Shown piece after piece: positions 51,408 to 63,971 of a stretch of 64,000 nucleotides of DNA. A program made the translations under genes and the position numbers. Source of the stretch: Hybos culiciformis. Its lineage: Eukaryota > Arthropoda > Insecta > Diptera > Hybotidae. The stretch is taken from positions 115,119,812 through 115,183,811 of the forward strand of contig OZ023273.1 in NCBI GenBank assembly GCA_964007475.1, given 5' to 3'. How positions within the stretch are numbered: the stretch's first letter is position 1; the number at the start of each line of letters is the position of its first letter. The notes beneath the pieces were generated by a model, which did not search any database, was not told where the DNA came from, and worked only from the letters and a program-made list of their open reading frames with translations.

Positions 51408-54400
51408 AAACATACTAAAAGAAAAAATGATAAAAATAATCGTAATAAAACTGTGTCATCAACAACACAAAGCGAGTCCGATAGCGAAATCGAGTTACAG
51501 CAGAATAAAATATTAAATTATGATATTAAACATTCAGAGATTATGGGTCGCTATTTAGTAGCTGCCAAAAATTTAAAGGCAGGTGAATTAATAATCGAAG
51601 AAGAGCCAATCGCTGTTGGACCAACAGCTGATTCAGATCCTATTTGTTTATGTTGCTACCAACCAATAGAATATCCCTTTTTAGATTCACAATACAAGTA
51701 AAATTTGAAAATAAATTTAAACTAATAATAGAAAAAAAAAATTGCTGCACTAAAAATCGTTTTTATTTAATTGTTAATTAAGCTTAATATAACATACTTA
51801 CTCTTTAGTTAATAGAATACGTTTAGATTTTAGATTAAACTCTAGAAACTTAATTTGAAGTGTTTTTGTTTGACTGTGTATAATATGTATGCAGTATGCA
51901 CGCATGCGGGGTGTTTTTGCTTTGAGCTATTTAAGGATTAATTTTCTTCCTGTAAGAATAGCAGGGCTTAGAAAAGCTGAAACTTGTTATAATTTGATTT
52001 AACTAATTTAGATGATTAATTTTTTATTCTTACTTACTTGTTTCTAGCCACCGTCCTAGCTCCTCCAAATGGTGGACTATGCTCATATTAACTTAAGCTA
52101 AGAATTTACAGTTGAGTTTGAAGCCAAGAACAAAACTTTATATTTATAAATTTAAAGTTAATGACTTACCGTGATTTATATTTAAACTCTTTTATTAGGT
52201 ACAGGCCATCACTACTTTTTATCCATAAAAAATTAATACATAAAAAATCATTTGTAACTATAAAGCTTTTTTGATAGCTTTCTAAAACATTTTTCAGCTA
52301 CAAAAAAGCAATGGAGCAATTTTTTTTAAGTGCTAAAATTTTTAAAATTCTGTACTATCAATCTCACTAATTTTGTTTTTTTTTTTCAGATGTCCGTTAT
52401 GTAAATGGCCATTATGTGATCCCGAGTGTCCTGGCAAAAATTCTTCCCATGGTCATTCAGAAGCAGAATGTAAAATTTTTAGAGATAATTCAATCGCAGA
52501 AGAATTATTTGATTGTAAAGGAAAAGAGATAAGATTAATATATGAAGTAATTCTACCATTAAGAATATTGCTTTTAAAATTAACTAATAAAGAAAAATGG
52601 AATGTGATTTCAGAAATGGAATCACATAATGATATTCGAAGGTTAGTATTCCTAATTTCAATCTGAAATGAAATGAATGTGGAACCAAACATAAAACTTC
52701 TAAAAACCCATTGTTGAATTCGAACATTAAATTATTAATATCTATTACATAATGATCAGTGGCGGCCCGTGGACGTTTTGAAAGAGGGTGCTGCAAAAAA
52801 TAACAACCTCTTCTTTTTTTTTTTAATTATAAATGTTTCATGATATATGTATAGTACTCATAATTCATATATCAGTTTTGAAAATTCAAAAGCAAACAAA
52901 ATACCTATATCCCATATAAAAATTGTGCTGCTTCTGAAGCAGTGCATTTTTCTTTACATTCAAAATAACCCAAAACAAACAAAAAAAATTCCCACATAGG
53001 TATTTTAAGAAGGTATACAGCCGCACTGCTTCTGTGGCAGTGCATTTTTCCTTACATTCAAGTCATCATACATTCAAGTCATCTATATTTTATCAAACAC
53101 AACTTATATGTTATTTTCATTTTAGAAAAATACCATCTCTTTGGGGTAGAAATCATGAAGTTATAGTGAGTCGAATAAAAAATTCATGGAAAATCAAAGA
53201 TTTTAATGACGAAGAAATTCATACAATTTGTGGTGTCATTGAAGTTAATTGTTTCGAAATAGGACAGAATGGCAGTAAAGCTAGAGCAATTTATCCAAAT
53301 GCATTTCTTTTGGCACATGATTGTAAGCTGATTTTTGTATTTACATATTAATTTATCTTAAATCTAAGAAACCTGAAATTTAGAGTATTATAAATGCATC
53401 AAATTAAGATTTTTTTATTCTTAGGTACTCCAAATACAACGCACACTGATGATTTAAAACATAAAATGATAATCCGTATAACAAAGCCTCTTAAAAAAGA
53501 AGACCCGATCACGTTAAGTTATGCCTACACCTTCCAAGGAACTTTGAGAAGGCGTGAGCATTTGCAAGAGGGAAAATTCTTTTGGTGTACTTGTGATAGA
53601 TGTAAAGATCCAACTGAATTGGGAACTATGATGAGTGCTTTAATTTGCCCTAAGTGTAACAACGGTATAGTGCTATCAACTAATCCTTTGGAACAGCAAT
53701 CTGAATGGAAGTAAGTGAATTATGAAAATCTTTTAGCTTTTACGTAATTCTTTTTTTCCAGGTGCAAATCATGTCCATATTCTGTGACAGCGCAGTCAAT
53801 GTACATTTTACTTGAAAAAATTTTCAAAGATTTAGATTCAATTGAACCACATGATGTCACTAGTCACGAAGAATTTTTAAAAAGGTACTAAATGAAAATT
53901 TGGAATTAATATGATTTTATTATGGTGTAATTAAATTATTTATGTTATGTTTTAATTTTTATTGTTATGTATGCCATCTCTTCTTTCAGTTTAAAACACA
54001 TGATATAAATTTACAACTTACATTTCATATTTCAGATATAGAAATGTGTTAACGAAAAATCACTATTTAAATGTGTCAGCCAAATATTCGTTGTGTCAAC
54101 TTTATGGACGGACTGATAATTATTTAATACATGAAATGCCAATGGAGTTGTTAAAAGTAAAAGAAAAATATTGTCGTGATGTCTTAGAGGTAGTAAATGT
54201 TTTGGAACCTGGGCTTTCTCGTCTTAGAGGTGAACAATAAAACTCATGATAAACTTTTTTTTTTTTTTAATAAATAAGTCATTTTTTAGGTGTAATAATG
54301 TACGAATTACATGCACCAATTATGATACAAGCAACCAGAAATTTCGAGGCGAAAAAAATTTCGAGTAATGATTTGCGAGCATGCTTAAAAGAAGTAGTTC

Positions 54401-54510
54401 AACTCTTAAAAGAAAGTGCGAAAATTTTATCTTTAGAACCAGAAGGATCAAATGAAAATCAGATGGCACTTGCAGCCGTTGATGCCCTAAAAAGGATTGG
54501 AAATTTATAA
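51408..54510 (+). CDS. SET domain protein (SMYD-A/msta-like), N-terminal exon not found
   Basis: Seven coding exons recovered: 51408-51697, 52390-52641, 53126-53322, 53425-53710, 53762-53884, 54036-54229 and 54290-54510. All junctions are GT-AG with matching phases, giving 520 codons and a TAA stop. The first exon begins at an acceptor with the Lys/Asn-rich KHTKRKNDKNNR and has no suitable Met before the SET start. A further exon, in relatives encoding the MYND finger, must therefore lie upstream or is lost. The split SET domain has GRYLVAAKNLKAGE, then CPLC...CDPEC zinc-ligand residues, LLAHDCTPN (across the 53,322/53,425 junction), the LSYAYTFQGTLRRREHL catalytic-tyrosine segment, and post-SET CTCDRC and CPKC. 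A helical C-terminal domain follows. The AHDC form of the cofactor motif is typical of arthropod SMYD-A proteins. Predicted protein-lysine methyltransferase or transcriptional regulator; function is unknown. It is convergent with UBE3C, whose stop lies 0.9 kb beyond. Confidence 0.87.
52757..53075 (+). mobile_element. Probable hAT-like fragment in a SET-gene intron
   Basis: The intron between 52,642 and 53,125 contains CAGTGGCGGCCCGTGGACG, which resembles termini seen in insect hAT-type elements. A 40-base word follows twice: GCTTCTGAAGCAGTGCATTT (about 52,930) and GCTTCTGTGGCAGTGCATTT (about 53,028), each followed by TTACATTCAA. I could not find a matching inverted end or an 8-bp duplication, so borders and class are tentative. 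It ends about 50 bases before the acceptor of the next exon. Confidence 0.4.
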
Positions 54511-54764
54511 ATTTAATAATTTTAAAAATGTTAATTCTTTGTTATTAGAACATAAAGTTTGAATTCTTATAATTTTTATCGATGTAACTTTTCTTCTAAA
54601 ATTGTGAACTTTAATCATTTGGAACACGAGTGATCCTAATAGTTTTTAATTTTTTCGTATTATATAACAAAAATTTAATTTAAAAGTGAAATTAAAACAA
54701 AAAAAAATATTCAAGCTAGAATTTATTGTATTTTTATTAAGGCCAAAATACGAAATGTTATATG

Positions 54765-54770
54765 AATAAA
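54765..54770 (+). terminator. Candidate polyadenylation signal
   Basis: AATAAA 255 bases past the stop codon of the plus-strand SET gene. A second hexamer follows near 54,840. Confidence 0.4.
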
Positions 54771-55298
54771 TTAAAAAATTTACTTATCAATTTAAATTGA
54801 ACTAAACCGCAATCAAGTCGAAGATGTGAAAAAGTGTATGAATAAAAAAAGAAATAAATTAGAAATAACTTTATTTCATTACTATTATTTTCCAATTATT
54901 TACATACATACACACATATATGTACTTTTAATTACCTTATTTATAGTGATAAACTAACCTAACGAGTCATTACTAACGATAAGGTTCAATATAGTACAAT
55001 TATTCTTTTAAAATTAAAAAAAACTGTTCTTCATATTTATCTTAGATGCGATCTTTAATAATTTAGACAGATAATAGTTTATGAGAAAAAAGTTTTTGTT
55101 AAAAACAAAAATAAATTATGTATGTATTCGAAATTTGTTCATATTTTTCTTTTTTAAATTTTATGTCCACATTTCAAGACTTCGGGGCTAAGAAATCTAA
55201 ATAATTAGGAATTCTTCCAAAAAAGACGCATGTTATCATATTTCTTCACAGTGGAATTTCATTTTTACTAGATTAGCAATTATACATTGTATTTCTTT

Positions 55299-55304
55299 TT
55301 TATT
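55299..55304 (-). terminator. Candidate polyadenylation signal for UBE3C
   Basis: Minus-strand AATAAA (plus-strand TTTATT), about 130 bases beyond the UBE3C stop at 55,432. Confidence 0.4.
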
Positions 55305-55431
55305 CTTATTATTCAATACTCAATACTTCAATACTTTTCACATTTTTCCACTGAATAAATATAATAAGGAGCATCTTAAATAACTACTTACGATAAAAAA
55401 AATTTAAATTACATCATTAAATAATTATTTT

Positions 55432-58400
55432 TTAACTAAGATCAAAACCAGCCTCCGCTTGAATGGCGTATAAAATTTTTTCTCTCATTTGCTCATATGA
55501 TTTAAAATTCGGTAATTTTAATAAATTTGTACACGTACTTGCTGTTGGTAATCGTTGCTCATCGCCAGCATTTTGTATACAAAATGGTGGATCTAAATCT
55601 TTGAATCCCAATAACGGAGGACGGGAACACGACGTCACAAATTTAAGTAGTTGCCTTTTTTGAATGTCTGACAACTCATCAAAAACTTTCCAAAAATATT
55701 TTATTGTTGGATGATCAGATGAATATTCACCTCCGTATTTACAGTGTCGCTGTAAATCTTGAATATCTATTGGTATTTCAGCACCTGATATCAAAATTTG
55801 CAGTTCTTTATTGCTAAACATGTAAAGCCATTCGACAGGTAAAACATTAGACAGACCACGTCTAAAAGCAACACAATGCTGACGAATCTGTTTATTCAAC
55901 TTATAATCTGACATCAGTTGTATATATTCAATTTTGTTGGATGAACTTACTACAATCGATTGACCATTTGGCTTAAGTTCTTTAATTTCTGTTTTACCTA
56001 AAAGATAATTTCGTTAAATGTATTCTCGTAGCCAAGAACATTCTTAGTTATACATACCCAAATCGTTGCTGACTACTGTGAAATCTAATCCAAGTTCGCT
56101 AACATCACCATCATATTCTTTTAATGATAATAAATTTTTGTACAATTCTGGATCCAAACTAGCAAGTTGATGAACATCAACATCTGAATACTTTCCCGCT
56201 AGTTTAGATAAAAAGAATTCTGCTAGTGGCAATTCAACAAGTAAATTTTCATAAATTGCTTTCCCTAATATTCGACCCATAAAATAATAATGTTTTTCAA
56301 AATCTTCGACCAAATCTGCAACACTGGGATTTGGATACAATCTATTATCAGTTGTAATCATGAAGAATCCTCTATTCGGATCAAAGGCGGCTTTAATTAG
56401 CTCTGATAAGAACTCTCTAAATAATCCTCCTCCATCTATACCAGCTTCACTTAAACCAAGTGCATTTGTGAATTGAACGCGAAATTTATGACGTAAATCA
56501 GGTTCTAGGTGAATAAAAGTGTAAAACAATTATAAATTAATTTTATATCTAATTAAGTAATGAGTATATTTATATTTTTTGGATAAAGCAACTTAAATTT
56601 AGATTTTTTAATAAATTAATTTGTTTTTATATCCTCAGAAATTGATTTCAAATTTTATTTATTTTTAATTGAAATCTTACCATTTTCAGGTCGTAATTTA
56701 TCGAACGCATCTTCATAAATATGAGAACGGCGGACTAAAACTTGAATTGAAGGTCCTTGCAAAAATCCCTGTAGGTCACCTTGAACTCGAATTTTATCAG
56801 CTGCAATTAAACCCTGGAGAATGCTCACTCTTTGGTTGAATGGAACCACAAATGGAATTTCTCTTAAAATCGTAATAGAACGTACTTGCTTAGTTGATAT
56901 TGGAGGACCACCGCTGTTTTCAAAATCTTCTCGCGTAAAATCTCGTATTGGCATGAACGGCCTAATACCACGCGTTCTGCTTCCTCTCGTTAATGGTAAG
57001 TCAGTTGGTTTATCCAGAGGTAAGTTTAAAGTTGTTACTGTCCAGTGATTGTTAGGACAAAATTGCATTCGCAGATCTCTAGAATGAATTTGATTTAAAA
57101 CAGCTACAACAACGTTTAATAAATTTGTCCAAATTTGTTTCTTTTGCTTGATTTTTTCATCTTCCGAGTCGCTTCGACCTAGGACCGATCGATAGTGTTC
57201 ATTTAAAGATGAGCGAGTTTCAGGAAACGCCAACTCTACTAGACCTAATGAAATATCTTTTAAAGTTTTACTTAGTTGAATAATTTCTTCTACACTAAAC
57301 GGCATTAAGTTATCACTCCTATGAATTGGAGTACCAAATTCTGTTTGAAATTCTCCATCATGACGTGTGGGCAATAATCGGCCGAATAAAGCGCAAAATG
57401 TCGCCAGAAATGATATGGTCCTGTTCACTTCAATATTTGACTTCGGAACCATACCTTTAGATATTAAGCTTAATGGCGATGAAAATCCCAACTGACTTGA
57501 TTGTGATGCCAAATTAAACCATATCGATCTTATGAAATCTGGCATAAATGCTAAATTATATAAAAGTTCATAATCCATTATAGCATTTTTATTATAAACC
57601 ATTAAATTGTGGCATAATTTGCAAAGTGAATACAAAATTTCTTTATCATTTATAAAGTTTTTTAGGTTGTCACATATTAATTTTACTCGATTTGGATCAT
57701 TTAGACATCGTACTATTTCAAGTAAAGTGTTTTGTTCTAATGGTCTCAAATTTGGAGATTGAAATGAATTTTTATTTCTGATATTGTCTTCGGTGTCAGA
57801 ATCACTTGAAAAATCATTGTCGTCATTTATTTGTGTGACAGTCAATGTATATTTAGGAAGTTGTAAAATTTTTGGTGAGACTATCGATATCATTTGAATA
57901 TATTTTCCTAATAATTGTGGTTTGCCAATCAGAACATCTATAAATAAAAAAATTAAAAATATTAATAAACATTATCCAAAATACACTCAATTTGCTAAAT
58001 CTAAAATTAGATTACCTCATATTTCGTAAAAAATTTACGATAGGAGCTTTTTCAATTTTCTTGATTACGATATCTCATCTTCATTTTAATCGAATTTATT
58101 CCTTCAAAAAAATTTTCGAACTGATTCTTTTAATCAGCATAACTTGAATAAATTATTTCAAAAAAAATCGTAATAACTTTTGAAAGTTAAACAAGAATAG
58201 TAGGAAACGTAATTTTAATAAGAGAGTTCTGTCAGAAATATATAAATTACTTAATTAGAAATAAAAAAATACATTCTTTAGGATTGAATAAATAGAAGCA
58301 AGATATATACTTATAAATAGATTAAATTACTAACACTTGTAAAATAACATAAATTCCTTAATTACTTACCAAAATGATTAATGTCAAAAACAAATATAGA

Positions 58401-59951
58401 ATTCAGAAAATAGATTGTAAACATTTTTTCATTTAAATTATGATCAATTTGTTCTTCACCATCGACTTGCATTTTTTCTATTCCATCACTAGTTATTTCT
58501 GCCATGCTCATAAAAAGTGCACTAAATGGAAATAATTTACACTTTGCTATTTCAGGTAAAATATAATAACGAATTGGTTCAGTAAATTCTGGACTTAAAA
58601 TATTCTCTGAAAATGAATCACAATATAATTTTATCATGTTTTTCGAATTAGAGGAATCAATTAAAAATAATGGTCGCATTAACATTTCAAATAAAGCTTC
58701 ACAAAATTGATTCGGTGCATTTGAGCATTCTCCATCAAGTGGTGGGCATCGATCTTCTAAAGTTCTACGAATTCGTTTAAAATAATTTCCTTGTTTTATT
58801 AAATAATTAAATATTTCTTCCAATAAAAATTTACAATTTCTTTCATTTTTTAAATATTTTTGAAGGGATTTTTTTTCTGAATAAATTTCTAATGCTCGCA
58901 ATGTCATTGTTTGATTTAAATTAGAATTGCTTAATTGTTTTAAGCAAATTAATAATAATTTTTTTAAACGATGACGCCATATTGAATCCTTTATTGAATT
59001 TTGTAGAAATTTTTCCGGTATTTTAATAATTAATTTTAAAATTTCAATTAAACGTTCTGAATCCGTATCCACATGATAAAAAAATAAAATTCTCTGTAAT
59101 AAATATGATAAAATTCGTAATTGGGGATCATTTTGATGCAAATCATTACGTTGCTCTTTCAAGTAGTTATCAAAATTATTACGCTCGATATGCTTCTTAC
59201 GTTGACGATCTAAAAAGCTTCTCACACGTGATTGGATAATAATAGCTCCATTATTTTGTTTTCGAAGTTCGTTTCTTTTTTGACGTTCTTGTTGAGCTAA
59301 AATTAAATAATGCAATAAGAAATAAATAAATTTTCTTCATGTAAGTACCTATCTATAAATGTGGGTTAATTTAAAGAGTGAGTAGCTAAATTAGTTTTAA
59401 AAAAAAAAAATTGTCGAATAGGAAAAATGCGGACAAAAAAATTAAATAGGTAGGTAGGTAGGTAGATAGGCAGGTAGATAGGTAGTGACCTACCTCATGC
59501 TCATGTTAATTTTGATCAGTTTTTAAGTTAATTAAATTAATTATTGAAAAAATTAAGTTTTATTATTTTCTTTAAAAAAATTATTTCTATTTAACAGGAG
59601 AATGATTAATCAAAATTTTTCAAAATTGCGAACGATTACAACAATAACAAATTTTTCTTTGACATGGAAATGGCAAATGGAAATTGCGAGATTTCTTTGT
59701 TTCCTTTTTTGATAAATTAAAAACATTTTTAATTTTTATTTCAAATATAAATAATATGAAAGAAAAAAATAATGATTGTGCATGCTTGTTTTAAATGGAT
59801 TTAATTAATTTTAAAATAAAAAAAAATATTTCGAGGTATTTCTTATTTTTTTATTACCTTTTTTAATTATTTCGTCTCGATTTGATGTTTTCGAATTTCC
59901 ACTTAAATTTTGAATTGGCAAACGCCTGAACTGACCATCAAAACTGTACAT
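55432..59951 (-). CDS. Ube3c: HECT E3 ubiquitin-protein ligase UBE3C, complete
   Basis: Five exons: 59951-59858, 59296-58370, 57937-56681, 56504-56058 and 55997-55432. GT-AG junctions have consistent phase, giving 3,291 nt, 1,096 aa, close to the vertebrate protein (about 1,083 aa). The N terminus MYSFDGQFRRLP matches the family's start, supporting this ATG. An IQ motif lies at about residues 46-66 (GAIIIQSRVRSFLDRQ), followed by a long helical region with an acidic patch (SSDSDTED). The HECT domain begins near 740 with LRPENEPDLRHKFRV, then AGIDGGGLFREFL, HYYFMGRILGKAIYENLLVE and RQHCVAFRRGL. The active-site loop LPTASTCTNLLKLP carries catalytic Cys1064 (codon 55533-55531). The protein ends GFDLS. 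UBE3C binds the proteasome and extends K29/K48-type ubiquitin chains, raising processivity on difficult substrates; that role is family knowledge. No disruption is seen. Confidence 0.96.
59447..59485. repeat. (GGTA)n microsatellite in UBE3C intron 1
   Basis: A run of TAGG/GGTA tetramers with GATA and GCAGG interruptions, followed by GTGACCTACC. It is likely length-polymorphic. Confidence 0.85.
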
Positions 59952-60455
59952 TTTCGGATTGAAATTTATAAAATAATAATTTTCATTAAAAATATTTTTA
60001 TTTTATTTTTTTTTTTAAATAAAAATTATGAAATTTTTATTTTTATTTACGATTTTTGTGTAGCATGAAAAATGACTTTTTTTTCTGTGTGACTGACAAA
60101 AGAAATTGACAAATCAACTTCATAATATGCCTACTTTACGTAGCTATTTTCTTTGGAATAGCTTAGCTTTTAAATCATAACAAATGGTGTTACCAATCGT
60201 TAATTTAATTATTATAATTGGAAAAAGAAAGGAAAAAACAAAAGTAGATATCCAATGTAAAAACATTAAATTCCCTGCATTAGTTCCCTGCTGTATATTT
60301 ATATTTAATTAATTTTAAGAAATATTATATTCGCAGATCATTCAATTTTGGCTAATTCTCGGCTGACCATTTTAATTCAGTAACATCGTTGCTTCATAGC
60401 CTTATGTATGGCTGGGGCTGTATACAATGGATAGTGAATACAAATTTATTTTTGA
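59952..60455. other. UBE3C 5' flank
   Basis: Expected 5' UTR and promoter of UBE3C. A+T-rich with no TATA-type or other site that I would call with confidence. It ends where the palindrome at 60,456 begins. Confidence 0.5.
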
Positions 60456-61427
60456 TAGCTTATGCCTTGTACACACTTCGCTAATTTAACATGTTCGAAA
60501 GGAGTTAAACATCTTTGGAAAATCGACCGTTCAGACGATGTTTTTCGTATGTTAACATGTTTAGCTCTGTCAGATAAAAAATTTCAAATAATACCGGAGA
60601 TAAGCTCAAAGGCACTGACGCGCCCAAAAAATTTAAAATATATGAAGTTGTGTCAAGGTTAAGAACTCGCGCGTCAATTATCATGAGTGTATCTCCACCT
60701 TTATAAAATTTTAAAGTCAAAAATGGCATACCAAGTAAAAATTAATGCATACTGAATATTGCCTAACAAAATATTATTCAAAAATTACTCATTCATCCCT
60801 GAAAATTAACATGTTTTTGTAGAAACATGTTGAAGAACGTGTTTCTGTTTTAATTTTTTTACTATGAAAAAACAACATCAAAAACACCAACGGAACATGT
60901 TCGTTGTCCGAACATGTTAAATTAGCTAATAGCTTGTTCACACTTAGCTAATTTAAACATGTTCGGACGACAAACATGTTCCGTTGGTGTTTTTGATGTT
61001 GTTTTTTCATAGTAAAAAAATTAAAACAGAAACACGTTCTTCAACATGTTTCTACAAAAACATGTTAATTTTCAGGGATGAATGAGTAATTTTTGAATAA
61101 TATTTTGTTAGGCAATATTCAGTATGCATTAATTTTTACTTGGTATGTCATTTTTGACTTTGAAATTTTATAAAGGTGGAGATACACTCAAGATAAATGA
61201 CGCGCGAGTTCTTAACCTTGACACAAGTTCATATATTATAACTTTTTGGGCCCGTCAGTTCCTTTGAGCTTATCTCCGGTATTATTTGAAATTCTTTATC
61301 TGACAGAGCTAAACATGTTAACATATCAAAAACATCGTTTGAATGGTCGATTTTACAATGATGTTGAACTCCTTTCGAACATGTTAAATTAGCGAAGTGT
61401 GAACAATGCATAAGTGTAAACAAGCTA
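60456..61427. mobile_element. Near-perfect 970-bp palindrome of MITE halves
   Basis: Two arms of about 470 bases are inverted copies of each other with few mismatches, around a centre at about 60,930-60,942. The outer ends read TAGCTTATGCCTTGTACACA (left) and TAGCTTGTTTACACTTATGC (right, reverse-complemented). Both lead into ACACTTCGCTAATTTAACAT and GTTCGAAAGGAGTT, apart from a 10-base indel. The centre holds a third copy of the terminal word, TAGCTTGTTCACACTTAGC. So 60,930-61,427 reads as one 498-bp inverted-repeat element, and the left part as its inverted partner. The translated frames at the two ends are mirror copies of one low-value frame and are not genes. High arm identity implies a recent origin or arm conversion. 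Confidence 0.82.
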
Positions 61428-63253
61428 TTACGCTACATGCAACAATTTTGTTTCTAATCCGGCCGTGAGGAGATAACTACTAAATCCCTTTTAGAAGCAA
61501 ATGGCAGGGTTTATTTTGCTTTACATTTTTTAGCCCGGCTTCAACACGTTTGTGATATTTTTCAGTTGTACATTCTGTTCTTTTGTTTTTTTTTCGTTTT
61601 TTCTATTTGATTTTTTTTTCTTTAATTATTTTTAAATCCTTTTTATCAGCTCGATCGGATGACAATAAATGGGTTTTTAAGAATTTTAATTCGGATGATA
61701 GTAGGTGGGTCATTTTCCGGGATAATCAATCAACGCGACCAAGTTAATATAAAATATTTAAAAATAGTACTGAAACAAACATAACAAATAAAAATAGTTA
61801 AAAAATCACATATAAAGCATTTATACCACATTTATACTAAAAACGTTGTTTTTTTTTTATAAATTTGATTAATCAAATCATGAATAATGCTTTTAAAGGT
61901 ATAAAACAAAAATAAACGGCGATAGCGTTTGGAAGTTAGAAGTACGAGTATTAAATGCTACGAAAACTCAATTCTGTTTCAACTCTATCATGGAAACATA
62001 GAAAAAGAAAGTTTTTTTTTATGTATATATTTACGTGTTTTATAAAATAATTATAAAAATTATTATTGTAATTTTTTATGTAAATAATAAATATGTTTAT
62101 TATATTCGAATGTCAAATATGCAAAATATAGTTTTATTAAAAAAAAACATTTGTCTTAACGTTACGCTGTCGTCTATAATTGATAAAAAAGAAGACGAAT
62201 GGTCATCGTCTTTATTCAGTAGTATTATCGAATAAGTTGAGTTGACACTGACTGTTGACCATAGTTTTTGTTTTGCTTTATTTAGCTCTTTTTCTATACA
62301 GAAAAACAATATGTTCAATTATATAGCCAAACAACAAAGAACCCAAATACGTATACTCTTACTTTTACGTATAATCGCACAGAACTTTACGTTTACTTCT
62401 TCTATTAATGTCAAATCACAACATTTGTACCTTATTACATTAAAAAATAAATTATTAGAATAATATCATTGATTAAGAATACACGTATTCTTAATCAATG
62501 ATAATAGTTAATGATTTTTCATATATCTCTATTTAATTGGATATTGTACAGTCCGGTTCAAAATGTTCTTCCAGTTTATGAATCAGTAATACTTGACACG
62601 ACGACGGAAGCAATGCAAGCATTATAAAGGGAGAGACAATTAAAATGGACGATGAGTTTTCTATCAAGTAATAAAAATTAAAGACTTATATGAGCTCTAA
62701 AACTAAAATTTATAAACAATATTTATTAATTACGTTAAGAAAATTTAAATAACTATATATTCCACTAATAACCTTTTTATTCATGTTTTAATCCCTTTTA
62801 AAGAAAGTAACTGTACGAATATTATTGTCAATGATACTTCAAAAATAACTTAAGTAGAGAACCTATACATAAGCATTTAATTTAAAAGGAAATTTGTTAC
62901 TTTTGTGAGAAAATTTATTTAATGTACCCATACTTTGTCTAAATCCTATAGAAACAGATTTTTTTTTTCCTTATTTCAATATCTTTTTTTTTCTTAATTT
63001 CTTTAAATATTTGAGATATTTAATTGCTTTCTACTTAATTATTAAAAATTTTCCATTAAATTTTGCTGTAGGTATACTTATATTCTTTTTGGTATTGCCA
63101 TTAAAAACATTTTATATAATTGGCCTCAATTAGCGAAAGGGAAAAAATTAGTTTTAATGGACAAGCTAGACAAAATTTATTATTTAAATTTTGAATTATA
63201 TGTATGTACATTATATAATTATGTTAAGTTTGAATTATATTATACATACATAT
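61428..63253. other. A+T-rich spacer, no gene seen
   Basis: Mixed spacer with slightly G+C-richer patches near 61,455-61,560 and 61,640-61,745 that show no sustained coding frame. A short perfect palindrome lies at 62,464-62,503 (separate entry). Overlapping frames at 62,035-62,460 lie on both strands and have no family resemblance. Confidence 0.5.
62464..62503. repeat. Perfect 18-bp inverted repeat with 4-base loop
   Basis: Arms TATCATTGATTAAGAATA and its exact complement enclose CACG. Isolated; no similar copy was noticed. It could be a small foldback remnant or a replication-derived palindrome. Confidence 0.85.
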
Positions 63254-63971
63254 TAGGGCCTGCAATACCGGAGACAAAAATCAATACCGGTTTTCGGTAT
63301 TGTATTTAAATAAATACCGGTATACCGGTATTATACCGGTATTGGTGATTTATTTAAAAATTTAAAAGAAATTGTATAAATTGATTTATTTTTTTAATTT
63401 ATTTTTATTAATTAATACAAAAACAAATATATAATTTGGGTGGCTGAGACTGAGAATAGGAGAAAATGGGTTTTTTTCTTTATTCTACGAATTTAAAAAA
63501 AATAAATTAAAATAAACAATCTCGATTTATGTAGAAAAATGTCTGAAAAATCCAAAAATCATAACTTTATAGTGGTAAGTGCTAATATTCTATCTTTTTT
63601 GTTCATTGAAAGTGAAAAAATGAGTTAGGTGGTTGAGAATTGGTTACTACCTACCTAGAAATATGTTGAGTTCAACAGGCTATTTCTTTACAAAAATGCA
63701 CTGGTTTTATATAATGCAGATTGTATCATTATATAATCATTTTCTATCTTTATAATAAGAATTCAGTATGAATTAAAAAGCAATAAAATTATATTAATCC
63801 ATGAAAAAAACTAAATTAATTTATTTCTTTGTAAATTTTTAAAAAAAATCATATAATTTTTGTCCAGATTTTTATCCAGATTTCTTTAGTTTTTGCCCAG
63901 ATTTGTCCAGATTTGAACCAATAAAATTTAAATTTGTCCAGATTTCGGGTTTTTAAAAACTGGCAACCCTA
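63254..63971. mobile_element. Possible hAT-like non-autonomous element
   Basis: The left part begins TAGGGCCTGCAATACCGG and carries a cluster of ATACCGGTAT words (63,284-63,346). The right part contains about five GTCCAGATTT words (63,862-63,945) and ends ACTGGCAACCCTA, whose reverse complement TAGGGTTGCCAGT resembles the left end for its first five bases. Such TAGGG/CAGGG termini occur in insect hAT elements. No convincing 8-bp duplication flanks it, so the two parts may be separate repeats. No transposase frame is visible. Confidence 0.4.

Larger units (their letters stand above)
54511..55431. other. Convergent intergenic region (SET gene and UBE3C 3' ends)
   Basis: 0.92 kb of A+T-rich sequence expected to hold the two 3' UTRs. 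Candidate polyadenylation hexamers are present for both genes (separate entries). Nothing else is seen. Confidence 0.65.

Noticed and set aside
60462..61423. Two similar ORFs at opposite ends of a 1-kb block
   Set aside because: They are mirror copies made by the inverted arms of the palindrome.
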